A DNA stretch of 16,588 nt, from assembly GCA_027717875.1 (NCBI GenBank), contig JALLOL010000025.1, forward strand, positions 1-16,588. The letters are read 5' to 3'. This DNA comes from Acidobacteria bacterium AH-259-L09 (lineage in GTDB: Bacteria > Acidobacteriota > UBA6911 > RPQK01). Under the pieces are notes generated by a model, which ran no database searches, was not told the origin of the DNA, and worked only from the letters and a program-made list of their open reading frames with translations. The translations under genes and the position numbers were made by a program. This document shows positions 9,143 through 15,146 of this stretch, piece after piece (position 1 is the stretch's first letter; every line of letters starts with the position of its first letter).

Positions 9143-9148
9143 ATTATA
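9143..9148 (-). promoter_or_regulatory. Possible -10 element upstream of nrdJ
   Basis: Read on the minus strand this is TATAAT, 30 nt before the nrdJ ATG. No convincing -35 hexamer lies 16-18 nt further upstream, so it is only a weak candidate. Confidence 0.2.
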
Positions 9149-9211
9149 AGGTGCAGCCTAATTCTAGAACCGCCCCCTGACAATTTAGACGATCGCTTGT
9201 CGCGCCATTTG

Positions 9212-9227
9212 TCCCATGATATAGTGG
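9212..9227 (-). promoter_or_regulatory. Possible NrdR box upstream of nrdJ
   Basis: Minus-strand CCACTATATCATGGGA matches 11 of 16 positions of the NrdR-box consensus ACACWATATATWGTGT. It lies about 100 nt before the nrdJ start. NrdR boxes normally occur in pairs about three helical turns apart, and a good second copy is not seen, so this is tentative. Confidence 0.25.
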
Positions 9228-9241
9228 TTTCATTGCAACAA

Positions 9242-9544
9242 TTATACCATATGTAGCGTCAGATGCTCGAGCAGCTCTTCTTTGGAGAGCCCTTGGACGC
9301 CAATCGTTTTGTTCTTTGATTTCTGGCCGTGAACCAGGAAGACATTCCGTGGCGGTAAGTTCAAGCACTTGGCCAAAAATTCCAGAAGCTGACGATTGGC
9401 CCTGTTCTTCAAGGGGGGCGCGATCAAGCGGACTTTCAGCGCTCCGTTGTATGAACCCACGATTTCGTTGCCGGCTGCTCGGGTTTGCACGCGGACGGAC
9501 AATAAGAGCGTGCTCGATTTTTTAGAGATCTTGATATCTTTCAT
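9242..9544 (-). CDS. yggU: DUF167 / YggU family protein
   Basis: A 100-residue member of the DUF167 (YggU, COG1872) family, whose biochemical role is unknown. The family core is recognisable: VRVQTRAAGNEIVG, then GALKVRLIAPPLKNRANRQLLEFLAK, a VFLVHGQKSKNKTI segment and a short C-terminal helix. The ATG at 9544 is preferred because its ATGA overlaps the stop of yggS, suggesting translational coupling; a TTG at 9553 is an in-frame alternative that would add three residues. Pairing of yggS and yggU is common in bacteria, which supports both calls. Confidence 0.9.
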   Translation of the reverse strand: MKDIKISKKSSTLLLSVRVQTRAAGNEIVGSYNGALKVRLIAPPLKNRANRQLLEFLAKCLNLPPRNVFLVHGQKSKNKTIGVQGLSKEELLEHLTLHMV

Positions 9545-10239
9545 CTTTGCCAACGTGGGCCAAAAATGGCAGTGCCAAGGCGCAGCAAGGTCGCTCCTTC
9601 CTCAATGCCTATCCGATAGTCATGGCTCATGCCCATGGAAAGCTCTCTCAAAGGTTTTTGGCGGCTGCGGTTCACCTCGGCTAAGAGCTGGAACATCTTT
9701 TTGAAATATGGCCGAGAGGCTTGTGATTCTTCGTGGTAGGGAGGGATCGTCATCAATCCCTGCAAGTCTAAACTGGCCATTGAGTCGACTAGTTCCACCA
9801 TGCCGGGCAGCTCCTGAGGGAGGACACCGTGCTTTTGATGTTCTTCTCCAATATTCACTTCGATGAAAACCGGCAGTGTATTAGCCGTTTTTGCGGCACA
9901 TCGGTTGACCTTATGCACGATTTTGGGCCTGTCCAAGGTCTGAATCACATCGAAAAGTTCGACCGCCGGCTGGGCCTTGTTCGACTGCAAGGGACCAATG
10001 AGATGCCACTCAAGGCCTTTCGCATTCACCAAAGAGATCTTTGGCTGGGCTTCCTGGACACGGTTTTCCCCAAAAAGCATTTGTCCCGCTCGGTGGGCTG
10101 TCTCGACGAAATCGGGGGGAAGAGTCTTTGTAACCGCCAGGAGTCGAATTTCCTCAGGATTTCGGCCACAGGCCAGAGCAATAGATTCAATTTCCCCCCA
10201 CAGCCGCTTCAGGTTGGAGGCGATATTGAGCACGAGCAT
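9541..10239 (-). CDS. yggS: Pyridoxal-phosphate homeostasis protein (YggS/PLPBP family)
   Basis: A 232-residue single-domain TIM-barrel PLP-binding protein that buffers intracellular PLP; it has no known enzymatic activity. Lys38 in LLAVTKT is the expected PLP-binding lysine. FGENRVQEAQPKI, WHLIGPLQSNK, EVNIGEEHQKHG, GLMTIPPY and LSMGMSHDYRIGIEEGATLLRLGTAIFG are all family motifs in the right order. The frame is open upstream to 10326, but that extension translates the AATGACGAATTTCG repeat, so the start is placed at the ATG at 10239, which gives the normal family length. It overlaps yggU by 4 nt. Its promoter should lie in the divergent gap with tmk. Confidence 0.94.
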   Translation of the reverse strand: MLVLNIASNLKRLWGEIESIALACGRNPEEIRLLAVTKTLPPDFVETAHRAGQMLFGENRVQEAQPKISLVNAKGLEWHLIGPLQSNKAQPAVELFDVIQTLDRPKIVHKVNRCAAKTANTLPVFIEVNIGEEHQKHGVLPQELPGMVELVDSMASLDLQGLMTIPPYHEESQASRPYFKKMFQLLAEVNRSRQKPLRELSMGMSHDYRIGIEEGATLLRLGTAIFGPRWQR

Positions 10240-10265
10240 TAGTATACCGAGAATGAGGAGACATA

Positions 10266-10335
10266 AATGACGAATTTCGAATGACGAATTTCGTATGATT
10301 ACCCAGTAAGGAGATTCATTCGTCATTCGTCATTC
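10266..10335. repeat. AATGACGAATTTCG direct and inverted repeat in a divergent promoter gap
   Basis: AATGACGAATTTCG occurs twice in tandem at 10266-10279 and 10280-10293. After a 20-nt unrelated core, ATTCATTCGTCATTCGTCATTC at 10314-10335 contains the reverse complement of the same unit. The element occupies most of the 107-nt gap between the divergent genes yggS and tmk. It contains no gene and looks like a short intergenic repeat of the kind dispersed in some bacterial genomes. Confidence 0.7.
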
Positions 10336-10346
10336 ACGATGGTACT

Positions 10347-11000
10347 ATGGCAGGGGAACCTTACAGGATGCACTCGGTGAAGCCGGGAAAATTCATCACG
10401 CTTGAAGGGGTCGAGGGCTGTGGCAAGAGCGTACAGTTACGCCTCTTGGAAGAGGAACTGCGTGGACGCAACGTTGCCTTCATCACCACTCAACAGCCAG
10501 GGGGGACACTCTTTGGAAGAGAACTCCGCCAGATTCTTTTGCACAAGGACGGAGCCAAACGTGAACCGGTGGCGGAGTTGCTGCTGTACCTGGCCGATCG
10601 GTATCAACATCTCAAAGAAGTCATTGAACCGGCTTTGGTCCGTGGTCTTCATGTCATCTGTGATCGTTATCATGACGCCACCCTTGCATATCAGGGACAT
10701 GCCCGGGGTATTGGCTTCAAAACCGTTGATCAATTGGCTGAGATTCTGCAACTGCGAGTTCCTCATCTGACCCTGGTTTTGGATGTGGAAGTGGAGGTTG
10801 GCCTGAAGCGAGCGTGTGAGAGAAACCAAAGAGAACACAAAGAGACGTGGGGGCGATTTGAGGCCGAGGATTTGGAATTTCACCGGAAGGTGAGAGAGGG
10901 CTATCGGTTGCTTGCGGAAAGGGAGCCCGATCGAGTACTCCTCCTTGATGCCTCTGGCCCCCCCCCACGAGGTGTTCAAAAGAATTTTAAGAGTGCTTGA
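10347..11000 (+). CDS. tmk: Thymidylate kinase, C-terminus frameshifted as sequenced
   Basis: Phosphorylates dTMP to dTDP. The P-loop GVEGCGKS, the DRYHDATLAYQG motif and the lid/helix block WGRFEAEDLEFHRKVREGY are all present. The usual TREPGGT is TTQQPGGT here. As read the protein is 217 residues and ends in an atypical tail PPPRGVQKNFKSA. Losing one C from the nine-C run at 10958-10966 would instead give HEVFKRILRVLEAREMFAA and a stop at 11023-11025 overlapping the holB ATG, a 225-residue protein with a normal helical tail. The ATG at 10347 has no ribosome binding site; ATG 10368 (preceded by AGGGGA) or GTG 10377 are good alternatives and fit the family N-terminus better. It heads a tmk-holB-ricT run. 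Confidence 0.93.
   Translation: MAGEPYRMHSVKPGKFITLEGVEGCGKSVQLRLLEEELRGRNVAFITTQQPGGTLFGRELRQILLHKDGAKREPVAELLLYLADRYQHLKEVIEPALVRGLHVICDRYHDATLAYQGHARGIGFKTVDQLAEILQLRVPHLTLVLDVEVEVGLKRACERNQREHKETWGRFEAEDLEFHRKVREGYRLLAEREPDRVLLLDASGPPPRGVQKNFKSA
10958..10966 (+). other. Run of nine C's at the tmk frameshift point
   Basis: A homopolymer of nine C's follows GGC in tmk. The conserved C-terminal frame continues only if the run is 8 (or 11) long. It is either a base-calling error or a real slippage site. Confidence 0.85.
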
Positions 11001-11021
11001 AGCGAGGGAAATGTTTGCAGC

Positions 11022-12032
11022 ATGAGACTCGAAAACTTTGTTGGAAACCAACGGATCGTTGGACTGCTGCGGCGAGGCTGGCTTCCACAGGCCAGCCTTT
11101 TTACTGGCCCTGAAGGCATAGGGAAGAAGACGCTGGCTTTGAGCCTGGCCGCATTGACCAATTGTAAGGATGGCAGCGGGACCGATCTGTGCGAAAAGTG
11201 TTCTTCCTGCGTGAAGGCGGCAATCGGGAATCATCCTGATATTTCCCTCTTCCAGCCCCAAAAGCACTTCATTCGCATCGACGCGATGCGGGAGCTAAAT
11301 CGGGAGGTCCGATTTCGACCCTTTGAGGGACGACTTCGCCTTTTCATCATTGACCAGGCGGAAACAATGACCCATGAGGCTGCCAACTCCATTTTGAAAA
11401 CACTGGAGGAGCCTCCCGAGACATCCCGCATTGTTTTGGTCAGTGCGTTTCCTCACCGCCTCCTGCCCACCATTCGCTCGCGCTGTCAGGACTTTTGTTT
11501 TCACCCTCTAGATCGCAAAGAAATTCGGACTTATCTGGAGAATCATCTCCCAGGAGAGGATGCGGAGTTAAGAGCTGCTTTCGCCGATGGAAGCATCGGC
11601 ACTGCTCTCGAGCTGAATCTTGAAGAGACCTTACCAGACCGGGACCGAATGCTGGAATTGCTCACCTCGTGGTGTCGACGGCAGTCCTTCGAAATACTGT
11701 ACAGGAAGTGCGAAGAGCAGCCTTTGCGAAGTGACCTCAAAAAACGTGAGCGCGTACGACACTATTTGGATCTTTTGCAACTACTCGGTGAGGACCTGTA
11801 CTTTCTCCAGGTAAACACCCCAGACCGTGTGGTCAACCGGGATCGAATTACGGATTTAGAAAAGCTTTCGGAAGGTATAAGCTTGAGTTGGATCAAGGAT
11901 TTACTTTACCATATTGATCGATCGAGATGGGAGATTGATCATTATGTGAATCCTCTGATGTGCTTTGAGACACTCTGGTTAATGAATCCGGGGGAAGCAT
12001 CGAATGCTGGAAATCGTCACCGTCAAGTTTGA
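11022..12032 (+). CDS. holB: DNA polymerase III delta-prime subunit
   Basis: A 336-residue clamp-loader subunit. It has the P-loop-like GPEGIGKKT at residues 29-37, a zinc module of Cys48, Cys57, Cys60 and Cys63, the QAETMTHEAANSILKTLEEPP block and the SRC motif at 153-155 that serves as arginine finger in the clamp loader. The N-terminal FVGNQRIVGLLRRG is standard. Unlike many delta-prime proteins the Walker A lysine region is retained (GKKT), so ATP binding cannot be excluded. Its ATG shares an ATGA with the corrected tmk stop, and it overlaps ricT by 29 nt, implying tight co-translation. Confidence 0.93.
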   Translation: MRLENFVGNQRIVGLLRRGWLPQASLFTGPEGIGKKTLALSLAALTNCKDGSGTDLCEKCSSCVKAAIGNHPDISLFQPQKHFIRIDAMRELNREVRFRPFEGRLRLFIIDQAETMTHEAANSILKTLEEPPETSRIVLVSAFPHRLLPTIRSRCQDFCFHPLDRKEIRTYLENHLPGEDAELRAAFADGSIGTALELNLEETLPDRDRMLELLTSWCRRQSFEILYRKCEEQPLRSDLKKRERVRHYLDLLQLLGEDLYFLQVNTPDRVVNRDRITDLEKLSEGISLSWIKDLLYHIDRSRWEIDHYVNPLMCFETLWLMNPGEASNAGNRHRQV

Positions 12033-12678
12033 GGCAAATAAGACAGCTTCCAACTTTCTGGCCCACGACGTGGGTCTGCGTGTTGGGGATCGCTGCATCG
12101 TGAGCACAGAACGAGGAGTTGAGTTGGGCCTTGTGCTCAAAGGGTGCAAAGCGGAAAATCTCCAACTTGGCGATTCTAAAGTTCAGAAGGCTCTTAGAAA
12201 AGCGACCGAGCGGGACCTTTATCTTTATGAGAAGAAAAAAGATCGAGAAGATTCCGCGTACCGATTGTGCAAGAAGCTGCTCAAAGCTCACAAGCTGCCC
12301 ATGAAGCTCTCTAAAGTGGAGTATATCTTTGATGGGAGTCGTGTCGTTTTTTATTTCACGGCCAATCAGCGTGTAGATTTTCGTCGGCTTGTTAAAGATT
12401 TGGCTCGTCAACTGCGGAGCCGAATCGAAATGCGGCAGATTGGTGCGCGTGACGAGGCCAAGTTGGTGGGCGGACAAGGCTGCTGCGGTTTAGGTGAGAA
12501 TTGCTCTGCGCGGTTCTTGAAGGAATTGAAATCCGTCAGTGTTCGGGCAGCCAAAGAACAAGGTCTTACTGTGAACCCGGGTCGGCTCTCGGGTATGTGC
12601 GGCCGCTTGAAGTGCTGTTTAAATTATGAGATTGGCAACTGCGGCGGGGGCAGTTGTGGAAACTCTGCCTGTCACTAG
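12004..12678 (+). CDS. ricT: PSP1-domain protein, RicT/YaaT family
   Basis: A 224-residue PSP1 C-terminal-domain protein like Bacillus RicT (YaaT), which with RicA and RicF forms an iron-sulfur complex that assists RNase Y-dependent RNA processing. Seen: N-terminal beta-rich part with GDRCIVSTERGVELG, then EYIFDGSRVVFYFTANQRVDFRRLVKDLA, GARDEAKLVGGQGCCG and the invariant SGMCGRLKCCLNYE near residues 197-208. Cysteines cluster at 160, 161, 167, 199, 204 and 205, with three more (213, 218, 223) in a Gly-rich tail. The RicA and RicF partners are not in the window. It overlaps holB by 29 nt; GGGGGA lies upstream of its ATG. The RNA-processing role in this organism is inference. Confidence 0.92.
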   Translation: MLEIVTVKFEANKTASNFLAHDVGLRVGDRCIVSTERGVELGLVLKGCKAENLQLGDSKVQKALRKATERDLYLYEKKKDREDSAYRLCKKLLKAHKLPMKLSKVEYIFDGSRVVFYFTANQRVDFRRLVKDLARQLRSRIEMRQIGARDEAKLVGGQGCCGLGENCSARFLKELKSVSVRAAKEQGLTVNPGRLSGMCGRLKCCLNYEIGNCGGGSCGNSACH

Positions 12679-12695
12679 CGTCTTCGAGCGAGCCA

Positions 12696-13106
12696 CTAAC
12701 CCTCCGTTTTAAGCTTCTTGGCCCACTTCTGAAAACGCTCAACCTCTCCAGAGGAGGGATTGTTCTGGACAAACTGCTCGCAGACCTTCATCGCCTCGAC
12801 AAAGGCCTTTTGCTTTTCTAAGGCGCGGATGAGTTTTTCATAGGCTTCCACCCATTTGGGATTGTATTGAATCGCTTCTCGATAGCGGTCCTCAGCTGCC
12901 TTATAGTTGTCCCGCTTGTAGTAAAAATTACCGATCTCCAAATGCTCTTTTGCTTTGCCGGGGTCAGGAAGTGGAGGAGCCTCCTCGACCTTTTCGTTGG
13001 TTCGATCCGCTCGGATCAATACCGGCTTCCTTTTCGACTTCTCCACCTGTCCAAAAAGGGAAGGAATCAGAAGTAGGAGAGAAAGAAGATAGACAAAAAG
13101 TCTCAT
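12696..13106 (-). CDS. Secreted tetratricopeptide-repeat protein
   Basis: A 136-residue protein with an N-terminal signal peptide (MRLFVYLLSLLLLIPSLFGQ), a charged linker to about residue 50, and two TPR units at about 52-85 and 86-119 (GNFYYKRDNYKAAEDRYREAIQYNPKW is a typical TPR helix pair). No lipobox cysteine is seen, so it is probably periplasmic and soluble. TPRs mediate protein contacts; the partner is unknown. It converges with ricT, 17 bp away, and is divergent from the Hfq-like gene. A good promoter lies directly upstream. Confidence 0.85.
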   Translation of the reverse strand: MRLFVYLLSLLLLIPSLFGQVEKSKRKPVLIRADRTNEKVEEAPPLPDPGKAKEHLEIGNFYYKRDNYKAAEDRYREAIQYNPKWVEAYEKLIRALEKQKAFVEAMKVCEQFVQNNPSSGEVERFQKWAKKLKTEG

Positions 13107-13120
13107 CTTTTACGCAACCT

Positions 13121-13149
13121 AGTTTATTGGAGTTTTTACCACTTGTCAA
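13121..13149 (-). promoter_or_regulatory. Sigma-70-type promoter for the TPR gene
   Basis: On the minus strand, TTGACA (13144-13149) is a perfect -35, followed by a 17-nt spacer and TAAACT (13121-13126), a 4/6 -10. Transcription would begin roughly 8 nt before the ATG, and no Shine-Dalgarno is present in that short leader. The rest of the gap 13107-13260 holds the 8-bp palindrome GTCTAGAC at 13190-13197 and the Hfq ribosome binding site, but no clear Hfq promoter. Confidence 0.6.
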
Positions 13150-13260
13150 AGATGGGGCGACAATGTTAGGCTATAGTACACCACTTACTGTCTAGACTGT
13201 CTCGACCCTTATCAGTTGACCATTTAGCGTTGAGGGGGGAGTAATTTTTGGGAGAGGTAG

Positions 13261-13611
13261 ATGATTATGGTTAACCGGAAACTGATTCGTCCGTCACTGT
13301 CTGAACTCAGAGAACAAGCATCTTCAAAGCATGGAGAAGGTCAAAGAAAGCGTGTACCCCCAGAACAAACCAACGCCGAGCAATATTATTATCTAAAACA
13401 GATGTCGAGTAGGACCCCGATGGTCATCAAACTACTCGACGGCGAGGAAATCTCCGGGGTAATTGAATGGTACGATAAGAACTGCATTAAGGTTAATCGG
13501 CAAAGGGAGCCTAATTTGCTGATTCCAAAGCACGTGATCAGATACATCTACAAGGAGAACGAAGTCAAAGGCGGTGATGAGAACGTTATGCTCGACAGCG
13601 GGGAAGAGTAA
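13261..13611 (+). CDS. hfq: Hfq-like Sm-fold RNA-binding protein with N-terminal extension
   Basis: A 116-residue protein with an Hfq/Sm core at about residues 39-99: an N-terminal helix (AEQYYYLKQM), the Sm1 pattern VIKLLDGEEISGVIEWYDKNCIKV, and the Sm2 end LLIPKHVIRYIYK. Lys90-His91 correspond to the E. coli KH pair that binds U-rich RNA ends. About 38 basic, probably flexible residues precede the core, which ordinary Hfq lacks. Distal-face residues differ (Lys57 at the Tyr25 position). GGGAG lies 6 nt before the ATG. The stop is one nucleotide before a long palindrome. It is likely a hexameric RNA chaperone; exact function is unproven. Confidence 0.85.
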   Translation: MIMVNRKLIRPSLSELREQASSKHGEGQRKRVPPEQTNAEQYYYLKQMSSRTPMVIKLLDGEEISGVIEWYDKNCIKVNRQREPNLLIPKHVIRYIYKENEVKGGDENVMLDSGEE

Positions 13612-13612
13612 C

Positions 13613-13680
13613 GAGGGGGCCGTGTCTTTAAAATTTAAATTTTGGTCTCAAAATTCAAATTTTAAAGACACGGCCCCCTC
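13613..13680. repeat. 68-bp near-perfect palindrome between convergent genes
   Basis: 31-nt arms (13613-13643 and 13650-13680) match with one mismatch around the loop GGTCTC. Each arm starts GAGGGGGCCGTGTCTTTAAA at its outer end and turns AT-rich near the loop. The left arm begins one base after the hfq stop. The right arm contains the last six codons and the stop of the Fic-like gene. It may act as a two-way transcript end, but no T-run follows either arm, so it is not a standard intrinsic terminator and may be a mobile element. Confidence 0.85.
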
Positions 13681-14363
13681 AGGTGCTTCAGAACATACTC
13701 ATAAGCCCGTTCGCAGGCTCGAACATTGAAGCGAACAAGATCCTCCGTCGAAAACGCAAAGGCTTGCTTTAGCGCTTGATGGAATTCCGGCAGTTCGCGC
13801 GTTTCGTACAAGGGCACCAGGTAGCCATCCGCCAGAAGAAAATAATAAGAGAAAGCCGAAACAGTAATTCCAGAGTATTTCGCGAAGGGGTATATTTCAT
13901 ACAAACGTATCTGTGCGACCGTCATCTGTTCGACCGCGTGCATTTCGGCAAAGCTCGGACTTTGAACCCACTCGAAGAACCGTTCGATCGCCCTGGGAAC
14001 CATCCAAGGGTCCAGAGGTTCGTGGGTGGAAGTAAGAGGCTCAAGCGGACTCTGGCGGTAAGGGTTTGGTTCATCTGCGACCAAAAAGTTGTAAAGTTGA
14101 AGTAAATTGGCTTGATCAAGGTCGCCAACTGGTTTGTCGAGCTGAAGCAGAAAGGAAAACATCACTTCCGCCTGAGCGGAGGGAATTTCAGTTTCACTGG
14201 ATGGAAAGATTTGTTGGCGTTCTTCACTCAGTTCGAATTGTAAAAGCCGTGGTACCAGGTACTTCTGGATCAGGGACCCGAGGTCAGTCCTACCAGCAGC
14301 CAGCATTTGCTTTTTCTTATTCAAGGAGACGAACTGGACGCCAGACAGGAGAGGAGAGTGCAC
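13662..14363 (-). CDS. Degenerate Fic-domain protein (probable pseudoenzyme)
   Basis: A 233-residue protein with no exact name. From about residue 100 it follows the Fic order: NPYRQSP (cf. GxYR), EPLDPWMVPRAIERFFEWVQ, a helix MHAVEQMTVAQIRLYEI, then YPFAKYSGITVSA at 158-170 where Fic enzymes have HPFxDGNGRTxR, and LLADGYLVPLYE after it. The catalytic His is Tyr158 and the first Arg is Ile166, so AMP transfer is not expected. The N-terminal 95 residues contain an ELSEERQQIFPSSETE segment of unknown role. The start is a GTG without clear ribosome binding site; ATG at 14306 is an alternative. The final six residues are encoded by the adjacent palindrome. Fic membership is inferred from motif order, not a search. 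Confidence 0.6.
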   Translation of the reverse strand: MHSPLLSGVQFVSLNKKKQMLAAGRTDLGSLIQKYLVPRLLQFELSEERQQIFPSSETEIPSAQAEVMFSFLLQLDKPVGDLDQANLLQLYNFLVADEPNPYRQSPLEPLTSTHEPLDPWMVPRAIERFFEWVQSPSFAEMHAVEQMTVAQIRLYEIYPFAKYSGITVSAFSYYFLLADGYLVPLYETRELPEFHQALKQAFAFSTEDLVRFNVRACERAYEYVLKHLRGPCL

Positions 14364-14398
14364 ATCAATACTATATCAAAGCTGTGGCGGGGGTTTGT

Positions 14399-14433
14399 GG
14401 GGGTCAGACCTCAAAACTCAAGGTCTGACCCCC
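14399..14433. repeat. GGGGTCTGACCCC-type inverted repeat, copy 2
   Basis: GGGGGTCAGACCT at 14399-14411 and AGGTCTGACCCCC at 14421-14433 are perfect 13-bp arms around a 9-nt loop. An outer GGCGGGGG at 14386-14393 can also pair with the right-hand CCCCCGCC. The loop and right arm share AAAACTCA(A)GGTCTGACCCC with the copy at 1572-1618. It lies in the 155-nt divergent gap 14364-14518, where no clear promoter is seen. Confidence 0.8.
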
Positions 14434-14518
14434 GCCAGCACCGATGAAGCATTGCAGGGAACAATCTTGGGCCTTTTTTCCGTACCTATAGGTGGAAGCT
14501 TCTACTGGAGACAAGAAA

Positions 14519-15142
14519 ATGACTGAGACCAATGAGCAAGTCAGCACCGCTCGAGTCCGAATAGGACATTGGATCAACCGGGGGTGGGACTGGTTTGTAG
14601 AAGATTTGGGGATGCATATTCTGATCACTCTGATTCCCGCGCTGCTGATCTACAGCGGTTTTATAGTATTCCTGGTCGGTCCGGTTGCTGCAGGTGTAGC
14701 CCTGGCCGGGTTGGGAAAAGCCAATCTCAATCGGGTTGAATTCAAGGACTTCGCCGATGGCTTCAGCAAATATTTCCTGCCGGCTTTCTTGAGTGGGCTC
14801 CTGATTCTCGTGTTTTCAACGATTGGACTTGTGTTTTTGATCGTACCAGGCCTGGTCATCCTAGCTATGTACCAATTTTCCTATCACTTTATTGTGGACC
14901 GGAATATGGATTTCTGGGAAGCCATGGAATCCAGCAGGAAACTGGTCTCTCAGGATTATTTCGGTTTTACGCTTTTTGGGATCTTGTTAGGACTGATCAA
15001 CTTGTTGGGCGTCCTTTTCATGGGGGTAGGTCTGTTGGTCACCTTGCCGGTCAGCTGGCTGGCAATTACAGCTGCTTATCTGGATTTCTCGGGTCGGCTG
15101 CCGGAGTCTCAGGTTCCTTCTGAACCGGTGCGAATCGACTAA
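14519..15142 (+). CDS. Small multi-pass inner-membrane protein, function unknown
   Basis: A 207-residue protein with hydrophobic stretches at about residues 33-66, 86-126 and 147-185, each long enough for two membrane helices (about six in all). Short hydrophilic ends flank them. Conserved-looking polar segments include FKDFADGFSKYF and FWEAMESSRKLVSQDYFGF, which resemble the regularly spaced amphipathic loops of DUF975/GPDPase-type membrane proteins with repeated helix pairs. No catalytic motif is visible. The start is ATG 14519 with GGAG 8 nt upstream; a GTG at 14492 is an in-frame alternative. It converges with pepA, only 4 bp away. Confidence 0.8.
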   Translation: MTETNEQVSTARVRIGHWINRGWDWFVEDLGMHILITLIPALLIYSGFIVFLVGPVAAGVALAGLGKANLNRVEFKDFADGFSKYFLPAFLSGLLILVFSTIGLVFLIVPGLVILAMYQFSYHFIVDRNMDFWEAMESSRKLVSQDYFGFTLFGILLGLINLLGVLFMGVGLLVTLPVSWLAITAAYLDFSGRLPESQVPSEPVRID

Positions 15143-15146
15143 GTGG

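Noticed and set aside
9113..9241. Possible cobalamin riboswitch before the B12-dependent reductase
   Set aside because: The gap is only 129 nt and no B12-box-like GCCACTG sequence is visible.
9144..9368. Minus-strand 74-codon frame between yggU and nrdJ
   Set aside because: Overlaps yggU in another frame and has no family pattern or ribosome binding site.
10437..11267. Minus-strand open frame of 276 codons opposite tmk and holB
   Set aside because: Shadow of two recognised genes; it crosses their junction and shows no family motif.
13216..13244. TTGACC as a -35 for the Hfq-like gene
   Set aside because: No acceptable -10 hexamer is found 16-18 nt downstream.
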